This document shows positions 16,435-24,589 of a stretch of DNA of 64,000 bases, piece after piece (position 1 is the first letter of the stretch; the number at the start of each line of letters is the position of its first letter). A program made the position numbers and the translations under genes. Below the pieces are notes generated by a model, which did not search any database, had not been told where the DNA came from, and worked only from the letters and a program-made list of their open reading frames with translations. Location: contig CACNDI010000009.1 in assembly GCA_902619165.1 (NCBI GenBank), positions 1 through 64,000 on the forward strand, read 5' to 3'. Origin of the DNA: an uncultured Alphaproteobacteria bacterium (GTDB taxonomy: Bacteria; Pseudomonadota; Alphaproteobacteria; Rhodobacterales; Rhodobacteraceae).

Positions 16435-17334
16435 AGAAGTAACGATCTCAAAGTCTTTTTCGATTAAAATATCATGTAAATATTTTATGTGGCTTGGTCC
16501 AATCTCACAACAACCTCCAACAACAGACGCGCCTTGATTAGCCCAATTTAATGCGTATTTAGAGTACTCTTTAGGCCCCAAATCGGTTCTAGCTGATAGT
16601 ACGGATACATTGCTGGCTGTCTTCAAGGGTTCTATTGATGTAAAACCATTTGCATAGCCTCCGAAGAAATTTGTGTTTTTGCTTAGAATGTCAATTCCCT
16701 TGTTGATTACTTCAGGAAATGAGCAATTAAGTAAAAACTCTTCTTGTCCAAAAGACTGTAACGCAATTACACTGTCTAGTAATTTTTCACCTGATCTCAA
16801 TTCACAATTTTCATTATCCTCAAGTGTTAATCCGCACCAAACAGGTTTTCCGCTGGTCTTTGCGGCCGAAACTGCAGCCTTCGCCTCTTTTAACGATGCC
16901 ATGGTTTCGCAAATGAAAAGATCAACGTCTTCCTCCTGTTCCCTAACTATTTGTAAATACAAGTCAACACATCTTTCATAATCAGGAGCTTTATCTGGCC
17001 GATAACTCCATACTAAAGGAGGAAGACACCCTGCAATAAGTACATTTTTTTGTGTGTGGTCAATTGCCTCTCTGGCCAAATCAATAGCTTTCTTATGGAA
17101 AAAACCGAATTTATCTGATAAACCGTTAGCTTCTAATCTCTCCGGTGTTGTCGAATAGGTATTAAGTGTGATAACGCTAGCACCTGCGTCTATAAAATCT
17201 ATGTGTGTTTTTTTTACGAGTTCTGGCTCCTCTGCCATAACATATGTAGACCAAAGTGTATGGGGTTTTGACTTCGAATTTTTTATAAGTTCTTGTCCCA
17301 TTCCACCATCAAGAAGTATTATTTTTTTTTGCAT
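16426..17334 (-). CDS. Homocysteine S-methyltransferase (BHMT/MmuM family)
   Basis: This zinc enzyme transfers a methyl group from a donor such as S-methylmethionine or a betaine to homocysteine. The zinc-binding cysteines can be placed as Cys204 (LLNCSF) and Cys275-Cys276 (GGCCEIGP), the family pattern. The N-terminal LLDGGMGQEL is also diagnostic. Length is 302 aa. The GAGGA ribosome site is 6 bp before the ATG. It lies 11 bp downstream of livM on the same strand and is probably part of the Liv operon, which suggests the importer supplies a methyl donor or a related solute. The actual donor is not determinable. Confidence 0.85.
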   Translation of the reverse strand: MQKKIILLDGGMGQELIKNSKSKPHTLWSTYVMAEEPELVKKTHIDFIDAGASVITLNTYSTTPERLEANGLSDKFGFFHKKAIDLAREAIDHTQKNVLIAGCLPPLVWSYRPDKAPDYERCVDLYLQIVREQEEDVDLFICETMASLKEAKAAVSAAKTSGKPVWCGLTLEDNENCELRSGEKLLDSVIALQSFGQEEFLLNCSFPEVINKGIDILSKNTNFFGGYANGFTSIEPLKTASNVSVLSARTDLGPKEYSKYALNWANQGASVVGGCCEIGPSHIKYLHDILIEKDFEIVTSLS

Positions 17335-17345
17335 TTAATATCCTC

Positions 17346-18653
17346 TCATCTACCTTCGGGAAAAATACCTTTTGGAGCAAACCTTAAAACTAATAACAAT
17401 AATAGGCCCATCATCATGTATCGCATATGCGCGGCGTTAGTTATTAGCTGAATCCTAAGAAGGTTGGTTTCACTCAATGGTGATGTAATTAATTCAACCA
17501 AATATAGGCCTAATGGCTCTGCTTCAACCCATAAAAACCAAACAAGAAATCCGCCTATCAAAGACCCATAGTTATTTCCTGTTCCTCCAATAATTACCAT
17601 AACCCAGACTGTAAAAGTAAATCTCAGGGGCTGATATGTGGTTGGCGTAAACTGTCCTTCCAGAGTTGTTAGCATTGCCCCTGCAAGTCCTATAATAGCC
17701 GAGCCAAGGATAAAAATCTCCAGATGTCGAGCTTTTACATTTTTCCCCATAGCTCTAGCTGAGATTTCGTTGTCTCTAATCGCACGCATCATCCGCCCCC
17801 ACGGAGATTTCAGTGCTACTTCTGATAAAATAAATAGCGTTAGCACTACAATCGAAAATAAAAAGCAATAACTTAATTTCACAACTATCGAAGAGGTCTC
17901 CACTAAAGGAAAACCAAAATTTTGACATAGCTCTATGAACCATGTACTTTCTTGTAAATCAATTTCGTAGGGAACAGGTCTTGGAAGACCATTTACATTT
18001 TTAACTCCTCTAGTTAGCCAATCTTCATTTTTCAAAATATAAATAATCACTTCTGCTATACCTAGTGTAGCAATAGCCAAGTAATCACTCCTTAAACCAA
18101 GTGTAATTTTTCCAATAAGATAAGCTACAAGACCGGCTATTACGCCCCCAACTATCCAAGATAAAATAATAGGCAAGCCGAAACCTCCCAGAAACCCAGA
18201 TGCCGCTGGCTCAAAAGCTTCTATTCTTTCAACTGCAGGTGCACCGATTAAATTTAGTAAAAGAAGTACAAAAATGATTATAAGTGGAAAAAGTATTTTT
18301 TTATAAGCTTGACTAAGGTTCGATTTATAAACAATAACTCCCAATACTGACCCTAAAAGTAAGATTAGAATACATATTAATATACCAAGCCCCCCTAAAC
18401 TGATTGTCTCAGATACGGGTTTATAGGATATTATAACAGCCGAAAGTCCGCCTAGAGCCGCAAAGCCCATAACACCGGCATTAAATATTCCAGCATAGCC
18501 AAGTTGAATATTCACGCCCAGGGCCATTGTAGCTGAAATAAGACACAGATTAAAAATTCCCAAAGCTACATTCCAACTCTGAAGGAAACCTATAAATACA
18601 ATCGCGACAGCAAATGTTGAAAAAACTAAAGATCTGCGCACTACATCATTCAT
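17346..18653 (-). CDS. livM: Branched-chain amino-acid-type ABC transporter permease
   Basis: This is the second membrane subunit of a Liv-type importer. About ten to eleven hydrophobic segments are visible, with the LivM hallmark GLRSDYLAIATLGIAEV and the EAA-like cytoplasmic loop MRAIRDNEISARAMGKN near residues 283-299. Length is 435 aa, at the long end for the family because of extra N-terminal helices. Its start overlaps the livH stop in the arrangement ATGA. Together with livH it forms the translocation channel. The subunit role is firm; the solute is inferred only from the family. Confidence 0.9.
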   Translation of the reverse strand: MNDVVRRSLVFSTFAVAIVFIGFLQSWNVALGIFNLCLISATMALGVNIQLGYAGIFNAGVMGFAALGGLSAVIISYKPVSETISLGGLGILICILILLLGSVLGVIVYKSNLSQAYKKILFPLIIIFVLLLLNLIGAPAVERIEAFEPAASGFLGGFGLPIILSWIVGGVIAGLVAYLIGKITLGLRSDYLAIATLGIAEVIIYILKNEDWLTRGVKNVNGLPRPVPYEIDLQESTWFIELCQNFGFPLVETSSIVVKLSYCFLFSIVVLTLFILSEVALKSPWGRMMRAIRDNEISARAMGKNVKARHLEIFILGSAIIGLAGAMLTTLEGQFTPTTYQPLRFTFTVWVMVIIGGTGNNYGSLIGGFLVWFLWVEAEPLGLYLVELITSPLSETNLLRIQLITNAAHMRYMMMGLLLLLVLRFAPKGIFPEGR

Positions 18654-19660
18654 ATAGTTTTTCCTCTAAATATTCCTGTTGGCCTTACAATCAATACAAT
18701 GACTAATATTATAAAGGAAACTGCAAACTTATAATCGGTGGATAAAAACTGCATCATTCCTGCTGGTTCCATACTCTCGGGCAATAAGTAGGCTAAAACC
18801 TTTCTGTAAGCAAAAGTCACGAATAACTCTGAGAGTGCAATTACGTAACCCCCAACGACAGCTCCAATTGGGTTTCCTACACCACCTACGATAGCAGCAG
18901 AAAAAATTGGTAGCAACATTTGCAAAAATATAAATGGTTTATAAATTTTATCTAAGCCATATAAAACTCCTGCAAATGTTGCCAAACCACCTGCAATAAC
19001 CCATGTTAATAAAACAACCTTATTTGGGTCAATTCCCGAAAGTAGAGCCAAATCTTCATTGTCGGAAAAAGCTCTCATGGATTTTCCGGTGCGCGTTTTA
19101 TTAAGAAAAACAAATAAAATTGAGCAGAGTATTATAGTCGTTAATATAGTTATAGCTTGAGATGTCTTAAGTCCAAAACCTTCATCCAATCCTGTGAAAG
19201 CTTTAAATTCTCTCACATTAAATATAAAGCGAACACCGTCATTAAAGTTTTGATCACTAGGTCCTATAATAAATCTAATTAACCCGGCTGTAAAAAACAT
19301 TACTCCAATCGACGCAATAAGAAAAATGATAGGGTCTGATTTTTTTCTGCGATAATAAGCAAAAACAAACTTTTCTATGAAGAAACAATAAAGAGTAGTA
19401 AAGCCAATTGCAATCGGCAGAAATATCAGTGCAGTTGGCAAAACGCCAAAGTTAACTCCATAGCTTTGGCCAAGCCAAGTAAACAGAATACAAATCATTG
19501 CACCAAATGACATAAGCTCTCCATGCGCAAAATTAGAAAAACGTAGTACTGCGTAAATCAACGTGACACCCAAAGCTCCAAGAGCCAACTGACTTCCATA
19601 GGTAAAGCCAGGTAATAATATATAATTTGTTATTAAAGCGAGAGCGTTCAAAAAATCCAT
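18650..19660 (-). CDS. livH: Branched-chain amino-acid-type ABC transporter permease
   Basis: This is the first membrane subunit of the Liv-type importer. The family stretches LGALGVTLIYAVLRFSNFAHGELMS (read as LGALGVTLIYA then FAHGE) and MRAFSDNEDLALLSGID are recognisable, as is the GGVGNPIGAVVGG segment. Length is 336 aa, somewhat longer than the E. coli LivH (308). The start abuts the livF stop with no gap, and the stop overlaps the livM start, so translation is probably coupled. The solute is not determined by the sequence. Confidence 0.9.
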   Translation of the reverse strand: MDFLNALALITNYILLPGFTYGSQLALGALGVTLIYAVLRFSNFAHGELMSFGAMICILFTWLGQSYGVNFGVLPTALIFLPIAIGFTTLYCFFIEKFVFAYYRRKKSDPIIFLIASIGVMFFTAGLIRFIIGPSDQNFNDGVRFIFNVREFKAFTGLDEGFGLKTSQAITILTTIILCSILFVFLNKTRTGKSMRAFSDNEDLALLSGIDPNKVVLLTWVIAGGLATFAGVLYGLDKIYKPFIFLQMLLPIFSAAIVGGVGNPIGAVVGGYVIALSELFVTFAYRKVLAYLLPESMEPAGMMQFLSTDYKFAVSFIILVIVLIVRPTGIFRGKTI

Positions 19661-20362
19661 TTATCCACCTAAAAACGCCTTTCTTACTTCTTTATTTGAA
19701 AGGAGTTTAGAACCTTTATCTGTATATTTATTTTCACCCTGTACTAAAACAAAACCATTATCTGCTATCTCTAGAGCTTGCCTAGCATTCTGTTCTACCA
19801 TTAAGATGGCTATCCCTGTTTTTGCTATCGATATTATTTTTTCAAATAGCTCTTTGACTACCAATGGTGATACGCCAGCTGTCGGTTCGTCTAGCATAAG
19901 AAGTTTTGGGTTAGTCATAAGAGCTCTTCCAACTGCAACTTGTTGCCTCTGCCCTCCAGATAACTCTCCAACTAGCTGTTTTTGTTTTTCCTTTAGCACA
20001 GGAAACAACTTAAAAACCTCACTGATATTTTTTGACAAATTTGCTTGGTTTGTAAAACCTCCTATCTCCAAATTCTCCATAACAGTCATCGATGTGAAAA
20101 CGTTATTTGTCTGAGGAACGAATCCCATTCCACTTTTTACTCTTTCTTGCGGTTTTAGATCGGTAATATCCTTACCATCAAAAATTATATTTCCTGCTCT
20201 TAAATCAAGCATTCCAAATATAGCTTTCATGGCCGTTGATTTTCCAGCCCCATTGGGGCCAACAATCACAGCAATTTCACCTTTCTTAACACCTATCGAG
20301 CAATCGTTGAGAATCGTTGTCTCGCCGTATCCACCTAACATATTTTCTGCACTAAGGAACAT
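19661..20362 (-). CDS. livF: Liv-type ABC transporter ATP-binding protein
   Basis: This is one of the two ATPases that energise the importer. Walker A GPNGAGKST lies at residues 35-43, the ABC signature ELSGGQRQQ near 134-142, and Walker B MLDEPTAG follows. Length is 233 aa (E. coli LivF 237). The order livG, livF, livH, livM on the minus strand is the operon layout of a complete importer. It ends immediately before livH. Confidence 0.93.
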   Translation of the reverse strand: MFLSAENMLGGYGETTILNDCSIGVKKGEIAVIVGPNGAGKSTAMKAIFGMLDLRAGNIIFDGKDITDLKPQERVKSGMGFVPQTNNVFTSMTVMENLEIGGFTNQANLSKNISEVFKLFPVLKEKQKQLVGELSGGQRQQVAVGRALMTNPKLLMLDEPTAGVSPLVVKELFEKIISIAKTGIAILMVEQNARQALEIADNGFVLVQGENKYTDKGSKLLSNKEVRKAFLGG

Positions 20363-20371
20363 TTAATTCTC

Positions 20372-21124
20372 TTAATTTCCTAAATAAGCTTCAATAACTC
20401 TATCGTCGTTTTTTATTTCGTTAACGGTACCTTGCGTCAATACTGATCCGTCAGTCATAACGATAACAGGATCACAGAGCGATGAGATAAAATCAATGTC
20501 ATGTTCTATCATAAAAAATGTGTAGCCTAATTCCTTATTGAGTTTCTTTATTGATTCTCCAATTTTCTTAAGAAGTGTTTTATTTACCCCCGCTCCAACC
20601 TCATCCAGAAGTACTATTTTTGCATCAACCATCATAGTTCGACCCAATTCCAATAGTTTCTTTTGACCACCTGATAAACTTCCCGCCTTTTCACTTTCTA
20701 AATGGTCGAGATTAAGAAATTTCATAACCTTAGTGGCTTTTGCGTGATTTTCTTTTTCTTGAATCTTTATTCTATTTCTAGAGATCCAAGTATGTAGAAT
20801 GCTTTCTCCAATTTGGCTGCCTGGTACCATCATCAGGTTTTCTCTAACGGTTAAATTTTCAAATTCGTGAGCAATTTGAAAGGTTCTAAGGATACCTTTT
20901 TGAAAAAGCTCATCTGATCGCAGGCTACTAATATTACTTCCTTCAAACTTTATCTCACCAAAATCAGGAGCATAAAATCCAGCAATAATGTTGAAAAGCG
21001 TTGTTTTTCCTGCACCATTAGGGCCAATTAAACCAGTGATAGACCCTTCTCGTATATTCAGCGAAACGTTTTTGACAGCTTTTATGCCACCAAAATGTTT
21101 AGAAACGTTTTTAAGTTCAATCAT
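20372..21124 (-). CDS. livG: Liv-type ABC transporter ATP-binding protein
   Basis: This is the second ATPase subunit. Walker A GPNGAGKTT lies at residues 34-42, the signature SLSGGQKKL near 148-156, and Walker B VLLDEVGAGV follows. An ATG exists 10 codons upstream at 21154, but that region falls inside a terminator-like hairpin (21136-21169). The protein beginning MIELKNVSKHFGG at 21124 aligns with the family, so 21124 is preferred (250 aa). It lies downstream of the binding-protein gene and is probably transcribed at a lower level because of that hairpin. Confidence 0.92.
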   Translation of the reverse strand: MIELKNVSKHFGGIKAVKNVSLNIREGSITGLIGPNGAGKTTLFNIIAGFYAPDFGEIKFEGSNISSLRSDELFQKGILRTFQIAHEFENLTVRENLMMVPGSQIGESILHTWISRNRIKIQEKENHAKATKVMKFLNLDHLESEKAGSLSGGQKKLLELGRTMMVDAKIVLLDEVGAGVNKTLLKKIGESIKKLNKELGYTFFMIEHDIDFISSLCDPVIVMTDGSVLTQGTVNEIKNDDRVIEAYLGN

Positions 21125-21130
21125 ATTTCT

Positions 21131-21169
21131 AAAAACAATGCCCCAGCTTTTCAAAAGGCTAGGGCATTG
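21131..21169 (-). terminator. Attenuating terminator-like hairpin between livJ and livG
   Basis: On the minus strand CAATGCCC (at 21162-21169) pairs with GGGCATTG (at 21136-21143) as a perfect 8 bp stem, extended by three further pairs after a mismatch. A run of five T follows at 21131-21135, just before the livG ATG. The position between the binding-protein gene and its partner genes fits a partial terminator that keeps livJ expression higher than the rest of the operon. Confidence 0.65.
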
Positions 21170-21184
21170 CTCGTTTATATCAAC

Positions 21185-22360
21185 TTATCTGTAAGCTACA
21201 GTTTCGTTTACTCCACTCTTAACTTCGATTTGAGCATAGTTTCCGGCGCTTTCACCGCCGCCAATTAACTCAACTGCAGAGGCTCCGACGTAATCGACGT
21301 CCTTTCCTTCTCTAATTAGTTTAAGAGCTTTTTTCAAATCGCCAGGAAATATTTTTTCGCCTGGAGCGTTGGCAATATCCATAATTTTTCCTTTGTAGGC
21401 TTGGCTGTCTGAAGACTTAGCAGCCTCCATTGCTAGTAGCATCAATGCAGCGGCATCATATGACTCCATTGCAAATGGGCCACTCTTGAAACCGGCAGCG
21501 GTTGCCATGTCACCAAATTTTGCAGCGCCTGGGCTATCTGTTCCAGGGACTGTGCCGATAGATCCGTTTAAACCAGAACCAATATCCTTAGGTAATGACT
21601 CTCCAATCATTCCATCTGGTAGAAAGAACAGATCAAAAGCTCCAGAATCAAGAGAGGCCTGAATGATGCCTTTTCCTCCAGAGTTTAAATAACCAGCGAC
21701 GATTAAAATATCTCCACCTGCCTGGGCAAGTGCGCCAACTTCAGCACTATAATCACCTTTATCATCCTCATGTGGAGCACTGATTGTTACTGTCCCCCCA
21801 GCAGCCTTATGATTTTCTTCAATACTTGCCGCCAAACCTTTTCCATAATCGTTATTTACATAAGAAATAGCTACTTTTTTCAAGCCTTTTTCCTTCAATA
21901 TGTCGGCGACAACTTGACCTTGTCTAGCGTCAGAAGGAGCAGTTCTGAAGAAAAGATTATTATCTTCGACAGTTGAAAGAGCAGGAGACGTCGCTGATGG
22001 TGATATCATAACAACACCATTGGCCATTGCTACTTGCTGAAGAATAGCAGTTGTAACGCCGGAGCAGTCAGCTCCCATAATCCCATTAACTTTATCTGAA
22101 GTAATTAATCTTTCTGCAGCAGCCGTGGCAGCTGAAGAATCTATGCAGGTAGAGTCGGCTCTTACCCCAGAAACTTTCCCCATAGAGAAATTTCCGGCTT
22201 TGTTAACTTCATCTATTGCTAGCTCAGCACCAGCTGCCATGTCTGGGGTGAGACTTTCAATAGGTCCAGTGAAACCTAGTATTATGCCCAATTTGACGTC
22301 AGAGAAAGACGCTGTATTTAAAAGACATAAAGCCAGGAGTGTTGCAAAAATTTTTTTCAT
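21185..22360 (-). CDS. livJ: Liv-type ABC transporter periplasmic substrate-binding protein
   Basis: This is the periplasmic receptor of the importer. A signal peptide MKKIFATLLALCLLNTASFS opens the chosen start, followed by the mature protein VKLGIILGFTGP, the family's first beta strand. The open frame runs 96 codons further upstream, but that extension has no family character. GGGAG at 22367-22371 lies 6 bp before the ATG at 22360 and decides the start (391 aa). DCSGVTTAILQQVAMANGV and the following stretch are typical periplasmic binding fold I segments. The ligand (branched-chain amino acid, amide, urea or other) cannot be read by eye. Confidence 0.88.
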   Translation of the reverse strand: MKKIFATLLALCLLNTASFSDVKLGIILGFTGPIESLTPDMAAGAELAIDEVNKAGNFSMGKVSGVRADSTCIDSSAATAAAERLITSDKVNGIMGADCSGVTTAILQQVAMANGVVMISPSATSPALSTVEDNNLFFRTAPSDARQGQVVADILKEKGLKKVAISYVNNDYGKGLAASIEENHKAAGGTVTISAPHEDDKGDYSAEVGALAQAGGDILIVAGYLNSGGKGIIQASLDSGAFDLFFLPDGMIGESLPKDIGSGLNGSIGTVPGTDSPGAAKFGDMATAAGFKSGPFAMESYDAAALMLLAMEAAKSSDSQAYKGKIMDIANAPGEKIFPGDLKKALKLIREGKDVDYVGASAVELIGGGESAGNYAQIEVKSGVNETVAYR

Positions 22361-22462
22361 TTCTTTCTCCCAAGTTTGTTCTTTTTTGCAAAAAAAAGAA
22401 TCTCTTTTCAAAAAATGAGTATAGGCAAAATGATATGCTTTTAAAATAATAATTTTTAGTTG

Positions 22463-22477
22463 CTTTTCAGTGAAAAG
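22463..22477. promoter_or_regulatory. Palindromic candidate operator upstream of livJ
   Basis: CTTTTCA-G-TGAAAAG is a perfect 7 bp inverted repeat with a one-base centre, in the 166 bp divergent gap between livJ and the EamA gene. It could bind a dimeric regulator of the Liv operon or of the transporter. AT-rich spacers produce palindromes by chance, and no copy elsewhere in the window was noticed. Confidence 0.25.
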
Positions 22478-22526
22478 TAAGACAGTCAAGTAACTGCAGT
22501 TAAGTTTGTTTAAGAAAGAGTTAATA

Positions 22527-23423
22527 TTGATAGTTAAACCTTCGATCAACATCAAAGGCGAATATTTGTTAGGGTTAATTGCTGGTATCTCAGTTGTTTT
22601 TATCTGGTCATTTTGGTTGGTAGTTACAAGATCTGGCGTTAGTTCCACTTTAACTATTTACGATTTCGCGGCATTTCGTTATGGGTTGTCTTCATTAATA
22701 GCATTACCCTTTGTATTATATTTTAAACCCTGGCAAACCATGAGTTTTCTCAGAGTAATAGTAATTACTTTTTTACTTGGACCAATTTACATTCTTTGCG
22801 TTTTTAGTGGGTTTATTTACGCACCAGCGTCTCACGGAGGCATATTTATGAACGGACTCATGCCGTTCTTTACCTTGATATTTGGATTTTTTCTTCTGAA
22901 ACAAAAAATATTCTTTCAGCAAATGTTTGGAGCGGCAACAATTTTGTTCGGAGCTTGTCTAGCTGTTTATGATGGATTAGAACTGAATATTTCAAACACC
23001 TGGATTGGAGATATATTTTTTATCATAGGAGCGATATTTTTTTCTATTTACGTCGTTTTAAGTAGGCTGTGGAATGTTACAATGACCCAATTGCTCTTTT
23101 GTGGATCGGTGATAAATGCAATCTTGTATCTCCCCATTTACTTCATATTTCTTCCTAAGGGTTTGGTGGATGTACCAAACGAAATTTTAGTGCTACAGAT
23201 GATATATCAAGGTTTTGTTCCTAATCTTATTGGAATATTTTTTATTACCTATGCCTCACAAAAAATTGGATCTGCCTCAATATCAGCTATATTATCTTCT
23301 GTTCCACCAATTGGGTCAGTTTTAGGGTTACTGATACTCGGCGAACTTTTAGGACTGTCTGGATGGTTGAGCTTATTTATGATCACACCTGGAATACTAT
23401 TAATTGTCTTAAAAAGAGAATAA
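22527..23423 (+). CDS. EamA/DMT-family transporter
   Basis: This is a second drug/metabolite transporter-type permease, not a close copy of the one at 6805-7758. About ten hydrophobic segments form two repeats, with the family-typical ISAILSSVPPIGSVLGLLILGE near the C-terminus. No ATG lies at the 5' end. Of two in-frame TTG codons, that at 22527 follows AAGAAAGAG by 6 bp and is chosen over 22506 (298 aa). It is transcribed divergently from livJ. It is followed by an Old Yellow Enzyme gene after 29 bp. The substrate is unknown. Confidence 0.8.
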   Translation: MIVKPSINIKGEYLLGLIAGISVVFIWSFWLVVTRSGVSSTLTIYDFAAFRYGLSSLIALPFVLYFKPWQTMSFLRVIVITFLLGPIYILCVFSGFIYAPASHGGIFMNGLMPFFTLIFGFFLLKQKIFFQQMFGAATILFGACLAVYDGLELNISNTWIGDIFFIIGAIFFSIYVVLSRLWNVTMTQLLFCGSVINAILYLPIYFIFLPKGLVDVPNEILVLQMIYQGFVPNLIGIFFITYASQKIGSASISAILSSVPPIGSVLGLLILGELLGLSGWLSLFMITPGILLIVLKRE

Positions 23424-23452
23424 ATTATTTGATACAAAGATAAGGATAGCAA

Positions 23453-24586
23453 ATGCTTTTTGAAAATTTAAAGATACGTGATGTCAACCTTAAAAATCGT
23501 GTAGTTGTGTCTCCAATGTGCCAATATTCGGCTAAAGAAGGTTACATTCAAACGCACCATAAAACACATTACGGCCAACTAGCTATGGGTGGAGCGGGTC
23601 TCATTTTTCTTGAAGCTACAGGAGTTACTGCTCAAGGACGAATAACTAATGGATGCTTAGGCATTTGGGATGACAAGCAAATAAAAGGATTAAAAGAAAT
23701 TACTCAATCGATTAAGGTATTAGGGTCAATTCCAGCCATCCAATTAGGTCATGCAGGACAAAAAGCGAGCATGCAAAGACCGTGGCACGGCAACGGTCCG
23801 CAAACAACGATCGACACTGATAGAGGTGATACTATATGGGAACCAATTGCGCCTATAGATCGGCCTTTAGATAAGGGGTGGTTAAAGCCAAGAAAAATGG
23901 AAAGAAAAGAACTGGGTGAAGTTAGAGATGCATTTGTAAAGGCATCTGAGAGGTCGATAGAGGCAGGGTTTGAGGTTATAGAAATTCATATGGCACATGG
24001 ATACCTTCTTCATAGCTTTCTGTCTCCGTTATCTAATTCGAGAAATGATGAGTATGGCGGGTCAATAGAGAACAGAATGCGTTTTCCTTTGGAAGTGGTT
24101 GAAAAAGTTAGAGAAACAATAGGAGAAAAAGTTCCTCTTTTCGTTCGAATATCTGCTGAAGACGGATTAGATGGAGGATGGACTATAGAAGATAGCATTA
24201 ATTTCTGCCATATTCTAAAGGATAAGGGAGTAGATGTTGTTGACTGCTCCTCAGGTGGCAATTCCTCTAAAGGGGCTACCGCTTCTGGCCAAAAAAGAAA
24301 GTCTGGTTTTCAAGTTCCTTTTGCAGCAAAAATTAAGAAAGAGGTAGGTATTAAGACACAAGCTGTGGGGCTGATCAGAACCTTTGATTTCGCAAATACC
24401 ATCTTACAAGAAGAAAAAGCAGATTTGATCGCTTTGGGAAGACAACATCTTTTTAATCCGTTTTGGACAAATCAGGCAAGAGAAATTGCAAACCAAAATA
24501 AGGATTTCGAGGAATGGCCACAGCAGTATCGCTGGTGGCTGAGTAAGTGGAAGTCAGCATTGAGCGACATCAATGAAAAGCCCTAA
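23453..24586 (+). CDS. NADH:flavin oxidoreductase, Old Yellow Enzyme family (YqjM/NamA-like)
   Basis: This is an FMN ene-reductase that reduces activated C=C bonds using NAD(P)H. The thermophilic-like OYE hallmarks are visible: Cys23 and Tyr25 in SPMCQYS, and the active-site His pair in EIHMAHGYLLH near residue 175. SPLSNSRNDEYGGS follows it, another OYE signature. Length is 377 aa. The AAGGA site is 6 bp before the ATG. It lies 3 bp before the acyl-CoA synthetase gene, suggesting one transcript. Its physiological substrate is unknown. Confidence 0.88.
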   Translation: MLFENLKIRDVNLKNRVVVSPMCQYSAKEGYIQTHHKTHYGQLAMGGAGLIFLEATGVTAQGRITNGCLGIWDDKQIKGLKEITQSIKVLGSIPAIQLGHAGQKASMQRPWHGNGPQTTIDTDRGDTIWEPIAPIDRPLDKGWLKPRKMERKELGEVRDAFVKASERSIEAGFEVIEIHMAHGYLLHSFLSPLSNSRNDEYGGSIENRMRFPLEVVEKVRETIGEKVPLFVRISAEDGLDGGWTIEDSINFCHILKDKGVDVVDCSSGGNSSKGATASGQKRKSGFQVPFAAKIKKEVGIKTQAVGLIRTFDFANTILQEEKADLIALGRQHLFNPFWTNQAREIANQNKDFEEWPQQYRWWLSKWKSALSDINEKP

Positions 24587-24589
24587 TCT

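Noticed and set aside
22361-22648. 96-codon upstream extension of livJ
   Set aside because: A signal peptide with its own Shine-Dalgarno begins at 22360; the extension has no family likeness and covers the divergent promoter region.
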